Part shown: positions 1-12,607 of the stretch, piece by piece
How positions within the stretch are numbered: the first letter of the stretch is position 1
Layout: each line of letters opens with the position of its first letter
DNA from: Lobulomyces angularis
Taxonomy: Eukaryota; Chytridiomycota; Chytridiomycetes; Lobulomycetales; Lobulomycetaceae
Direction of reading: 5' to 3'
Assembly: GCA_027604685.1 (NCBI GenBank)
Contig: JADHYX010000306.1
Location: forward strand, 1 to 22,785
Length of the DNA: 22,785 nucleotides
Made by a program: the position numbers and the translations under genes
Notes under the pieces: model-generated
Seen by the model: the letters and a program-made list of their open reading frames with translations, nothing else
Database searches by the model: none
What the model was told of the DNA's origin: nothing

Positions 1-132
1 AATATCTTGAAATTATTAGCGCTGTCCCGAATGAAAAACGAGTTTACATGGATGAAAAGTTTTGTTTACGATAATGAAGCACCCAGTAAGACAAAAGATT
101 TGCATTTAGCAAAGGAGGAAACTGTGGCGTAA
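1..132 (+). other. Possible 3' end of a coding region entering from the left edge (partial)
   Basis: Two overlapping frames are open from the left edge. Frame 1 is open for 43 codons to a TAA at 130-132. Frame 3 is open for 23 codons to a TAA at 72-74, and its residues (YLEIISAVPNEKRVYMDEKF) look the more protein-like. Base composition here is clearly less AT-rich than the intergenic DNA after 170, which favours a coding tail. I cannot decide which frame is used and recognise no family. Confidence 0.3.
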
Positions 133-166
133 TTTGGTCACGTGTCAAGCCAAAATGATTACGCCA
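125..166. promoter_or_regulatory. Interrupted palindrome enclosing an E-box (CACGTG)
   Basis: TGGCGTAAT at 125-133 is exactly mirrored by ATTACGCCA at 158-166. Just inside, TTGG (134-137) faces CCAA (150-153), and the centre holds CACGTG at 139-144. It lies 36-77 bases upstream of the proposed start codon of the TPR gene. CACGTG is the classic bHLH binding core and the TTACG(C) half-sites resemble bZIP sites; a regulatory role is inference. The left arm overlaps the end of the frame-1 open frame at the left edge. Confidence 0.4.
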
Positions 167-201
167 TCAATTCAAATAAAAGTTTTAATTCAAAAAAATC
201 T

Positions 202-3200
202 ATGGTAAGCGTCACATAACAATGGACCACATATCTCTTCTATAAAGAATATATCTTCTCATTTCTTATCTTTAAGAGCTATATTTTCATTATTACTTAC
301 TATAAAAAAAATATTCATATAGGCAAACCAATCTCTTCCACCAAGAAGATTACCAGGAAATGGCCCGATCTCTCCTAGCTATCAACAGCAACAGCAGCAG
401 ATTTACTATCAAAACCAAATGCAGCAGCAGCAATACAACCATCCTCAAAATCAGGCGCCGAGTCCAAATCAACACTACAACCAAAATCATAACACTCCAT
501 ATAACCCACCTATGCAGCATGTTGCTGCAAATCACAATCTACCGCCTCAACATCCTATACATCTTCCACAACGAAGCTCTGTCTATAATCAACCAATTCA
601 AAGTCAACATGTCTACTCTCAACAACAACAGCATAGTTATCAACAATCTATTTCTTTTAACTCTAATCCCCAAATTTCTGGTGATTATTAATTTTATTAT
701 AACTTTTTTTATTTTTTGAAAAATAATTAATTTGAGTTGCCACTAAAAAATTAGCACAATCAAATTTTCAACACCAACAATTCATGAATCAAAATCATAT
801 AATCATTCAACCTCAACAATATGGTCAACAAGTAGTACTACCTCCACGAAATGTTATTTTACCTCCCCGCTCAAATAGTGTTCAAATTTCGCAAAGACCT
901 ATTTCACCAGGCTTTGTCCCCCCTCCACGCAGATTTCCTCCTCAGCAATCAGGTAATACTTTTCTTTATTTTAAACTTTAATATAAATTTTTGATTTTAA
1001 TGATATGTAATTTTATTCTTATATTCGATTACTGTGTAGGTCCATCTGGAATAGTGCCACCAAGGGCTGCATTACCCCCCAGAGGTGTCAGTAAGACCGC
1101 TGTGGCGACAAATTTGCCCGCTTATTCTGCAGCTGGTAAGTAACTCTTTTAACGAGTTCTTTTAAAGGTGATTTTTTTAGACAATCCGCCTATGTATGAT
1201 GCGTTAAGTTTGGGGCACAGCTCAAACGAAATGTCGCCTACTTCACCTACAAAGAAGTTGTATATTCCAAGCAGAACTTCCTCTGTCACGAGAGTTACAC
1301 CGGATGACCTAATGAATCAGGGACAGATAAGCTTTGTAAAAAATAATTATGACGAAGCTATTCAGCGATGGAGCCAAACTTTGGAAGGAATAGCCTCCGA
1401 AAATGATTTGTTTAAGGAGGGAAAATGCTTGAGTAACATTGGTTGTGCTTTAAGAGTGCAGGGAAAGCATTCTGAGGCGCTTGATTATTTTAATATAGCA
1501 TTTGAAAAGTTCTCTAGGTAACAAAAATTGATGTTTTATTTTATGACATATTTTTTTAGATATCTTGTTGAATCAAAATCTCGTATTGGTGGGCTGAAAA
1601 ATTTTATTTGGATTGAGATAGTATTGCGGACATTGGAAATTGACGAAGTTAAATACAACTTTACAAACATTACAAATTTTTATGAAACTCGAGCTCTTAA
1701 TAGATCATCATCCACAAAATCTGCTGGTTCAACTACATCTTCTTCAACTGCTAACAGCAATGGCGTGTTTGTTGGAGATCCTGCATTCGGTATGAAAAAT
1801 TTTAAAAAATTTGTTGTTTACTAATTTACTTCAGGACCACCAATTGTTGTTGCGTTTTTAAATTTGGTTTCAAATATTGGGAATATAAATTTTTCTTTGG
1901 GATCGTTTGAGGAAGCGATTAAATGGCACGAAAATTGCTTAAGATTGGTGGATGCTGTACTAGAAGAATTTCCTTTACCTGTGGGATTCGATCCACCTGC
2001 CGCAAAATCCAACAGTGAAAAGTCTACCACTTCGGAAGTTCCTATTAAAAAGAACTTAAAAAAGTTAAGAAGTAATGATGTAAAAAAATTAAGGCTTTCT
2101 TATCTACATCGAGAAACTTTACTGGCCCAAATTAGATCTTTTACACATCTGGGAATATGTTTACAGGTTTTAAAATTATTTGTAATATAACCATATTCAA
2201 TATTTTTAAGAGTCTTGGTCATGACGATGAAGCCTTGTTTTACCAAGTAAGGGCTAGTTCTGTTTTAGCCTTTTTTTCTTCACAAGCACCTTCAAGCCAA
2301 TCTTCAAGAAAATCTTCACTCGTTTCAGCTGTGATTAATCATGCTACCCAATACGAGGCAGTTGTTTCAGCAAATCATGGTAATAATTGTAATTTTGTAC
2401 TTTTTTAACAGATTACAATTTTCGCAGGTACAATATTACATACTTTAGGAGATTATTCAAAATCTCTAGAGCTGCATGAGCGGTCCGCCATGAAATTCAT
2501 TGATATTCATGATACTTACTCATTGGTGAAGGAAAGAGGAAATTTGGGATGCATATGGATAGATATAGGGAAGTCGATGAACTCTGTTCACTGGCTGCAC
2601 AATTTACAAAAGCATTTGAAATTATTCCCTGACACAGATAGACTAATCAACTCTCCAGTAATTGAAAAAACGGAAATTTTTTGGGGTCCCCCATTGATTG
2701 ATGGACTCAATGCAAATTTATTTGAAGATCTTGATATAAACACCACTGTTTCTGCAGGTTCGAAACAAATTGGTAAAGGGATAGATATTTTAGACAATAT
2801 GTTAGAAAAAAGTAAACAAGTAGGAGATTGGATGGGAATTATGAATTGTTGTTTAAATATGGGTAAAAATATAAAAAAAAAATTTTTTTTTTTTTTTAAC
2901 CACAATAAATTTTTCCTATGTAACTTAATAGCCATTGGTTGCACTTTAACGCAACAACCTTTTTTGGCTTTATATTATCTTTCTCGAACAGTTCATGTTT
3001 TAAACGAAAACTACGAATTAAGCATCGGCAGTTTATCAATTCCAGCATATTTTGAAATCAACATTTTTTCAGTTTTAACTCAAACTTTATACCTAATCGT
3101 TAGAATGCAAGCTACGAGCGACATTCAGTTTTTCAACTCTGAAAATGTAGATTCCCCACAAAACCCACAGACTTTAAATAATATACTTCTTGCGTTAGGA

Positions 3201-4058
3201 ATTGATACTATTGATGCTTCTAATTTAAACTCTGATACATTATCTTATTTAATAACGATTTTGATTGATAAAATTTCGGTGTTTCAATCAATAAATTCCC
3301 CCATGACAATAAATTTGGGAATTGAAAAAAAGTCTTTCAACAGCCTTCAAAAAAAGAAAAGTATTTCATTGTTGACTTTAGGAAAACTTCAATTTTTAAA
3401 CGGTGTTAGTGATAAACATCCCTTAAATGATACTACGCCATTAGATTTGAAGATGGAATTCGTTAGTAAGGCAGAAGCGTCTTTTAAGCAAGGTTCGACC
3501 TTGCTACAAGAGGTATTGAGGGTAGGTTATCACACTGAGGAGGAACTAAATGAAAGCTTTTTAAGTTCAATCAAGAGGTTAATAGAAGTAGAAGGGGAAT
3601 CATTCGTTGTTAATAGTCAAAATAATTTAACTCTAGTTTCTTCAACTGTAGCAAGTTTTTTTGAGTTAAGTCTTGACCTAATACTGATTAGCTTAAATAA
3701 GCGTACCAGTAAATTTGAACCTTTGCAGCTTCTTCAATTTTTTCAGAACAATTCTAGATATGTATTGGCGGAAGATTTGACAGCTAGAACCTTGAATATA
3801 TATTTTGAATTTTTATTTAAACTATATGAACATAATTTGGGATTATGCTCCAGTTGTATAAATGAGATTTTAAACTTTGGTAAAAATATTGAAAAAGTCG
3901 AAGTTGGTGGGGAGGAAGAATTTGAGGAGGAAGAGGAAGTTAAAGTCAATGAAGAGCTTGTGCCTGTAAGTGCTAATGGGGTTGGGTTGCAGTACAAGGA
4001 TGATCCTTTTGGAAAAGGAGTAATTTGCTTTCCTTGTGCACATTTTGAAAAATTATAA
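202..4058 (+). CDS. TPR-repeat protein with Gln/Pro-rich N terminus and RING-like C-terminal half-motif
   Basis: Exons: 202-204, 323-680, 755-952, 1040-1135, 1181-1517, 1560-1789, 1835-2166, 2211-2379, 2428-2862, 2932-4058; all phases agree and the product is 1094 residues. The first coding exon is only the ATG, followed at once by GTAAGC. The intron at 681 has a weak donor (GTGATT). Residues 1-250 are disordered and rich in Gln, Pro and Asn with PPR peptides. Tetratricopeptide-like helix pairs follow at about 260-331 (NYDEAIQRWSQTL, KHSEALDYFNIAFEKF), 421-448 (SFEEAIKWHENCL), 508-540, 567-600 (DYSKSLELHERSAMKF) and 720-745. The C terminus has CSSC, an acidic stretch, then CFPCAHF and the stop, like the first half of a RING-H2 finger. 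TPRs followed by RING-H2 is the rapsyn layout, but I do not claim orthology. Probably a cytoplasmic scaffold. No TATA box is evident. Confidence 0.85.
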
Positions 4059-4487
4059 TCCTCAGTTTTATATAATATAGATAGTAAATTTTTTTTAAAA
4101 TCTCTTTTATTTTATTTTATTTTTTAATTGTAAAAAAATTAAGGAATATTTGTTACATTAAAAATTTAAAAGTATTGTTATTTTTTTTTTTTACTAACGT
4201 TTAATAAAAACATACATTAGAATTAATTTTTAATTTTATTAATGAATTGCTTTTCTTCAATAAAATTTACTTAAGTGCAACAAAAAATGGGGTATTCATT
4301 AATAAGGAACGCAACAGAACTTTGTAGTAAAAACTAAATGCAAAAAAAAAATATTAATATCATCCCATGTACAGACTTCAATCTATTGTCAACATTTAAA
4401 AAAATTTTTTTTTCTACCTACACATAATGTTTTTTTTTAGTTTTACAGTTGGTTAAATTGAAGTTTTAAAAAAAAAAAAGTAAAATC
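4059..4487. other. AT-rich spacer between convergent genes
   Basis: About 430 bases of shared 3' flank between the TPR gene (+) and the RWD-like gene (-). It holds many A and T runs and AATAAA-like words near 4204 and 4260. I see no open frame or RNA gene in it. Confidence 0.6.
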
Positions 4488-5385
4488 TTATTTCTTTCCC
4501 CGTGCTTCGGCTAATTTTGCCGCAGCTTCTGGATCAAATTTCTTTTTTTTTGAAGCAGTTTTTGCCATCCTAACTCCTTAAATCACAAAAAATTTATGTA
4601 TTTTCCGAAATTTTTTTAATTACCCTGCTTATTTCTAGCTTCTTTTTCAGCTTCCCTCTCTTTTTTTGATGCTATTTTAGGTTTCGCAAATGTTGGATCA
4701 AGTTCTCCTGCTAAAGCAGCAGCTCTGATTTTTTCACTTTCCTTTTTCTTTTCTGCTAATAGATACTCCTCCTCCTCTCGCTTTCTTTCCTCTCTTAATC
4801 GCCTTGCTTCTAAAGCCCTTTCATCTTCAGATTCAACTCCATCAGAAGGTTCCGGAATGTTTGAAGCGGGAGGTTTCATTTCGTACCGTCTTGTTGATGT
4901 ACCGTTAGCGTCTTCCCTAATATTACTTAAATCCTATAATCTCACTTTTCTTAAACTTACCCCATATACATAATCAAATACTCCGGAATTAAACGTATCA
5001 GTTTTAAATGATTTGCTTCAATCCATTGAAAAATTTTTATAAAATTAAAACTAGATTCATTTTTATTTATAAAATTTTTCCAAACTTTGAGTATCTCTTC
5101 TTCTATCTTTTTATTTAGGTCACTCGGAAAAGGTGGATCACTGTGGTTCACTATAACTTTAATATTTGACTTTTCTAAACTGCCTAATACAAGCTGTACG
5201 CATATACCATAAACATCTAAGTTTGAAGGTGGAAAGTCAAAAGTATAAGTTAATGAAATGGGAAAAGGTGGATTTTCGGTGTTCTTTTTGGTTGCTTTGG
5301 TTTTTACCCCACCAAAAACATCTTTTAATTCTTTAATTTCAGTTTGCAATTGTGTTTGACTTTTTTTTTCATCATTCTCACTCAT
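4488..5385 (-). CDS. RWD-like protein with a charged coiled tail, function unknown
   Basis: Read right to left, the exons are 5385-4961, 4925-4624 and 4576-4488; phases agree (2, then 1) and the sum is 272 codons including TAA. The introns are 35 and 47 nt, both ending TTTAAG. The N-terminal 140 residues (MSENDEKKSQTQLQTEIKEL start) contain predicted beta strands followed by NHSDPPFPSDLNKKIEEEIL and a helix, which suggests an RWD/UBC-like fold of the GIR2/RWDD type. From about residue 155 the chain is Glu/Lys/Arg-rich and probably one long helix (EARRLREERKREEEEYL), and it ends with KKKKFDPEAAAKLAEARGKK. Such tails occur in translation-associated factors, but I recognise no named family and the RWD call is tentative. 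It faces the isomerase gene across a shared 725-base upstream region. Confidence 0.7.
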
Positions 5386-6110
5386 TATTTCTTTTTACTA
5401 AAAAAACAAAAATTATAATTAATTCGAGATAATGTAAAAGGTAAATTGCGCATTTGATTTTGGTTTAGCAATTTAGCTGCACCTACTAGAAACTAATTAC
5501 GCAGTTATGAGCATTTTATTAAATTATTTTTGTTTTTTTTTAATTTTAATTTTCAATTTTTTTTTTTTTAATTGTAAAAAAAAAAAAAAAAAAATTAAAA
5601 TTTAAAAAGGTTGTTTGTTAAGTTGTTAAGTATAGAAGGAATATCTTAAAATCTGGGGTAAATTTAAAGTTAAAGATACGGTATTTTTATTATCCTGGCC
5701 ATGCATTATTCAATCAACGAACTTTCGTGGAATTGCTGTAATACTGAACTTAAAAGTTTGACTACAATTAGCTGAATTTAGTAAACAATTTCAACACAGA
5801 TATTGGTAGTAAATTAGAACTATCTTTAATAAACTAATTACACTGGGGAAGTATTAATTTATCTGAATTATTATTTTTCTTATTACTTGCAAAAATGTTA
5901 ATTATCAAAAAATCGTAAAAAATGAAAAAATTTGAAAGGAGAATAAAATCAATAAGTAAATACAGATAAAGAGAGAAAATCAAACATTTTTTAAAGTAGA
6001 ATAAAAGTTTTAATTTTTTAAAAACTTTTTGATATTAACTATCAAAACCCAAAAACCCTAATAACTACCCAATTTCAAAATTAAAAAATTTTTTCTTTAT
6101 TTTTTATATT
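5386..6110. promoter_or_regulatory. Shared upstream region of two divergent genes
   Basis: This 725-base spacer lies between the starts of the RWD-like gene (-) and glucose-6-phosphate isomerase (+), so it must hold both promoters. It contains an A run of about 20 at 5577-5596 preceded by T runs, and a less AT-rich patch at 5690-5760. I found no convincing TATA box, palindrome or RNA gene. Confidence 0.5.
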
Positions 6111-8211
<2,101 letters not shown>

Positions 8212-8691
8212 TTTTTGTTGTGACCTTTGCGGTTATAGTTGTTTTACTTTTTCTTTAAGAAGGCAATAATAAATAAAATTGTTGAACAAAAATTTCATGA
8301 TTAGTTCACATGAAAAGAAATATATTTTTTACTTCCCTTAAAGTCAACGCAAAGGCAGAAATTAACTCTGTTACATCTCGTTTGTAGAAGGTATTCAGGG
8401 TATTTGCTCCTTGTTCAAAATGTAATACATCACAAGTTGGTAAAGAAATGGAAAAAAATTAGAAAGTATTACTAAAATTTTAACTGCGCCTGTAACACAA
8501 CTTAAATTCTAAATTTTTTTTAAAAAGTTTCCATTTCTCATTTTTTTTTTAGAGTTAACAAAAATTTTTAAGCATTAATTCTTCCTCAATTGCTCATAGT
8601 TTACAATGAAAAAAGGGATAGTTACGGGGAGGAACTTGCAAAGGCATAAAACAACATTTTGAACAATATTTTTAATTAACAGCTTATTTAG
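8212..8691. promoter_or_regulatory. Spacer between isomerase and GT71 gene; includes unresolved 5' end of the latter
   Basis: Tandem genes are separated by about 480 bases. The first part holds the isomerase 3' end (AATAAA). The rest must contain the mannosyltransferase promoter and its missing first coding bases. An ATG at 8606 opens an 18-codon frame ending in TGA at 8660-8662, which lies in the same frame as the transferase. A donor-like GGTAAAG sits at 8438 and acceptor-like AG at 8681-8682 and 8690-8691. No RNA gene seen. Confidence 0.5.
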
Positions 8692-10277
8692 GGCTACCAT
8701 TTTAATAATTACTTTTATCCTTATTACTTTGCTTTTTAAGATATCTACTAGCGACAAAAGTAAAAACAACAAAAAGTTAAAGTTTGAAGAAATTTCTTTC
8801 GAAAAGCCTTTTACTTACCCAATACATGAATATAAACTTTTATACGAAGAGGAAAATTTAAAAGACTATTATGAATTAGGAGAAAATTTAAGAATGTTTA
8901 AAAAGTATTATTCTGCCATGAAGCATTCAGAACACCCGCATAAACCTAGTCAAGTTTTAATTGCGGATATTTATACCAAAATAGAAATGAAACTATTTTC
9001 AAAATTTTTTAACCAACACAGCAAAATTAAAAATCTACTGCAACTGGAAGAGTGTTTTGTAAATGAAAATGGAATCGTTATGACTGTATCCGATAACTAT
9101 TTTGTTATGTCATATACTGTTATAAAAATGCTTAAAGAGATTTTTAATAGTGAACTTAATTTCGAGTTGTTTTATTTTGGCGAGGAAGATTTATCTGTAA
9201 AAAATATTGAAATGCTGGAAAAAATTGAAGGTTGCAAAAATTATTTTAACTTTTTTTAATTTAGTTTAACTTTTAGGTGTGAAAGTCATTGATTTAGCCT
9301 CATTAGTTAACAACGAATACCTTAAATTGTCACCAAAGTATGACATAAAACCTTTTGCTGCATTGTTTTCATCATTCAAAAATGTGTTACTTATGGATAG
9401 TGATGCAATATTTTTTCAGTCCCCTGATGTATTGTTTAAAAATTCTAAATTTTTATCCAGTGGGACGCTCTTTTTTCATGACAGAACCTGGGTCGACCCT
9501 AATATCAACCAAAAGCATAAAAACTTTCTACTTAAATTTTTCAGCAAGGAAGTACCTAAGCACGTCAAAAATCTGAATTTTTGGAATTTAAAAAGTTTTC
9601 ATGAAATGGATAGTGGAGTTGTTTTAATAAACAAACAAAAACATTTTGTGGGTTTGCTTGCTACATGTTCTATGTTTTTGGAAGAAAGAAAAGGTGAATT
9701 TTACATTTCAGGGGACAAAGAAACTTTTTGGTAAAATTTTTATTTTGGCGTTATGCCTAACCCATACCAATAATTATTTATTCTTTTTAAAAATTTAAGG
9801 ATGGGACTTGCAGCTGTAGAGGAAGACTTTGAGTTTTTCGATTATTCTACAACTGGTATTCCAGGAGTTATAGAAGTGCCAACTTTAGAAGAATTAGAAT
9901 TAGAAAATAAAGTTAAAACAGAAATTAGAAAACCAAAGGATTTGATAATATCTTCGCAGATTTTACATACAGATGAAAATTATCATCCACTATGGATGAA
10001 TGGTGGATTAATTAATAAACTTAAACCTGAAAAGGGTATCATCAAGTTCAGCCACTTTATTTTGGAAGCTCAAAGTGACAAATGGAGGCATTTAATAAAA
10101 AAAGTGGATGGAGAAGAAGGCAAATTTATTGACACAAACATGTATAGTTTAGAATGTGACAAAAAAGTTAAATTCCTAAACTTGAATTGTCCTATTCCTT
10201 TAGAGGAAGTTTTTGTAGACATCTTCAAAAAATGTGGAGATGTTTATTTGAAGTATGACCAATTTTTACATCTTTGA
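8692..10277 (+). CDS. Alpha-mannosyltransferase, MNN1 type (GT71), type II membrane protein; start unresolved
   Basis: Likely adds mannose to N- or O-linked glycans in the Golgi lumen. Exons: about 8692-9230, 9277-9730, 9800-10277 (TGA stop), about 490 codons. The first residues form a single hydrophobic anchor (RATILIITFILITLLFKI), typical of type II Golgi enzymes. The catalytic part contains ADIYTKIE, MTVSDNYFVMSYT, FELFYFGEEDL, the metal-binding DxD in LLMDSDAIFFQSPDVLF (DSD at 9396-9404), HEMDSGVVLINKQKH, and SGDKETFWMGLA across the second junction; this order is that of the MNN1 family. The first intron has an unusual donor (GTTGCA) but restores a sensible peptide in phase. No ATG lies in frame between the stop at 8660-8662 and the anchor, so the true start is in an unseen upstream exon or the sequence has an error. 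AATAAA at 10377-10382 may be the polyadenylation signal. Confidence 0.85.
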
Positions 10278-10700
10278 TTAAGACTGGCAGTTGAGAAGTA
10301 TTTTTTTTTTTTTTAGAAAAACTATTTATTTGATGTTATTGTTCATATTATAATAATACGGAGAGGGAGACCAGAAAATAAAGTGGCTTGTGTGTAAAAA
10401 TGAAAAAGCTAATGACACTGTTAATGATCAGATTCTTTTAAAAAAAAAATGGTTTCTTATTTTTAAAACTTTTTCAAAATTTCTTTTAAACTTCTGTTGA
10501 TATTTAAAAGCAAATTGTATTCAAGTTTTCCATAACATTAATTAAATTGTGATCTGCTTGGTTATTAATTTTGAATAAAAAAGGAAATAAAGTTATAAAA
10601 AGAAAAAAAAATATATTACAAAAAAAAGAAAAGAAAATAGTTAACACTGCTATTGTTTTCAAAAAAGAAATTAAAAAAAAAAAACCTTCTGTGATCCATA
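10278..10700. other. AT-rich spacer between convergent genes
   Basis: Shared 3' flank of the GT71 gene (+) and the TTD14-like gene (-). Apart from AATAAA at 10377-10382 and long A runs, I see nothing here. Confidence 0.6.
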
Positions 10701-12358
10701 TCATTTTTTAGCAAGCTCATACATACTATAATTTTTATCATCAGTAACTTCGGTTAATTCCAACCAATCAGGTAATCCAACTTTATCTTTAAAGTCCAAA
10801 TAAGCTAAAAATAGAAAGAGTTAACATATTATTACAATATGTTCCTTTTTTACCTTCCAGTAAAACTAAACCATCCTTAGGTTTTATAAAGTAATCCAGC
10901 TGGTAATAATTTTCGTTAAATAAAAAACATCTTCTTTTTTTTTGAATAGGATATCTAGTTGGATCCATATTAGCTTTTAAATAATCGTATTCTCTTGGCA
11001 GTAGATTTCTCCTTGTCTCAACTCTTTGCCCATCAATCCTAGGATGCCTCATTGTTAAATTTGAGTGACTACCCTTTGAGTTAAATTCCTGTCTTTTTCT
11101 GATTCTCACTTGCGCTCCGTCCTGCGATAATTGAGCTAAATACACATCTATAAATCAAAGTTTAACTTCAGTATTCAAAAATATATATATATATATATAT
11201 TTTTTTTTTTACGTTCAACATGGAATTCTCTACATGGTACTTTAAATTTGTCATCCCAATTAAAATTTTTGACCAAAAACTTTCTTTTGAATATTGTTTT
11301 TTTAGTTTCCTCGCCGATTAAACCCTAAAATATAAAAATAATAATTTATAAAATAAAAAATTGGATCTTCTGCTTGTCTATACCAGTCTATTAATGACAG
11401 CTTGAACCACCTTATCACATTTTTGATTAAAATTTTTAACACTTTCATTATCTATCACTGTAAATGCAGCATGCCCATTCCAGGCTATTTCAAAATTTTA
11501 AATAAAAAAAATTATATTTTCAACAAAAATTTTTTAAAATACCATTCTTCACTTTGTCATCTAATTCAATTGCTAATTCTAGTCCTTCTGTTCTAGTATC
11601 ATTATTATCTAAAGAATAAAACTGAGAGGCGCCTTTTGCCGCAGTAACCAAATGGACAACAGCATCGTATCTTTGAGTTTATTAGATATAAAAAAGAAAA
11701 TTGTAATAAAACCTATTGTCTCTTAAATCAGATTCATTAAGGTTCAACTCCCTTAATGATTGTAACCATTCATCTCTTGGAATATAGGCAGAAGGATCCA
11801 TAACTATAAATCAAAAGATAATTTAGTAAAAGTGATATTTTTTTTTTAAATGATTTTTAAATTAATCTTACCTCCTCTGTCACAAATAATAATGGTTTTT
11901 CTCCCATTTTGGGCTGACAACCTCGCTAAATTCATATAAGTATTTTCCATACTTAGCATAACTGTAATTAAATCTTTTTGAAAGCTGTAAGCCATAGTTT
12001 TACTTAATTCAGAAAATATTACACCGCCTCCTAATAAAGTTGCAGCAGTTTCAGGTACTCTACAAAAATTAAAATTCTGCCTAACACGTCATCAGTTATT
12101 ACCGAAAAACTTTCCAACCGAGATTTTCAAATAAATCAGATAATATTGTTAAGCAAGAAGTTTTGCCGGCGCAAGGACCTTGAAACAACAAAATTCGGAT
12201 TAATGCAAAGCTCGAAGTCAAATTTTAAAAACAAGAAAAGCAAAAAACTTACCCCCAGTCAAGCATATAACCTTAAAAGGAGTATTTTCATTTGTAAGGT
12301 TTCTATATAAATTGGTTTCTTGTTTCTCATCTCTTTCGATTGTTTCAGTATGCTCCAT
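10701..12358 (-). CDS. TTD14-like protein: P-loop NTPase plus CYTH/triphosphate-tunnel domain
   Basis: Read right to left, the exons are 12358-12253, 12178-12103, 12059-11872, 11803-11713, 11670-11543, 11484-11384, 11324-11213, 11147-10854 and 10804-10701. Eight introns of 42-74 nt are in phase; product 399 residues, TGA stop. Residues 30-45 (ICLTGGPCAGKTS) are a Walker A loop, followed by ENLGWKVFRVPETAATLLGG, IICDRGVMDPSAY near 120 (Walker B-like), DNRYDAVVHLVTAAKGA, the SEGLELA-type region, and NRLGLIGEETKKTIFKRKFL. The C-terminal half (about 240-380) has beta-rich, Arg/Lys-rich segments such as GAQVRIRKRQEF and ENYYQLDYF, ending ELTEVTDDKNYSMYELAKK, as expected of a CYTH-type tunnel. This domain pair and peptide order match the Drosophila TTD14 family (GTP- and phosphoinositide-binding, photoreceptor trafficking). 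Its role in this organism is unknown. It shares a 249-base divergent promoter region with the CSPP1-like gene. Confidence 0.9.
11179..11213. repeat. (AT)n microsatellite inside an intron
   Basis: About ten AT dinucleotides at 11180-11200, followed by a T run, lie within the seventh intron of the TTD14-like gene (11148-11212), immediately downstream of its donor site in gene orientation. Probably neutral; length is likely to vary. Confidence 0.8.
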
Positions 12359-12607
12359 ATTTTTAGTTTTTTTTGGTAAATTTCAAATTGTGTAAAAAAA
12401 AAAAATTAGAATTTTCCACTTTTTTACATTGATTCCAGAGAAAATTTTTTTGTGACTTTTGACTTAAAAAAGTAGGCCATTTTAGATGATAGTTTAACAA
12501 ACAAAGCAAAAAAATTTCATCAATATTGTTTTAAAAATCTTTTTTATTTTTCAATTAAAATAAGGAAATAAATTTTGAACTCCGATTCTTCTCAAAGTAA
12601 AAATAGT

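Noticed and set aside
360..719. 119-codon frame in the Gln-rich exon region and its antisense partner
   Set aside because: The frame giving PPQHP/SQQQQHSY peptides continues in phase into the following exons; the other frames do not.
8660..10277. TGA reassigned to an amino acid
   Set aside because: TGA ends both the TTD14-like and GT71 genes at the position expected for the families, so it acts as a stop in this genome.
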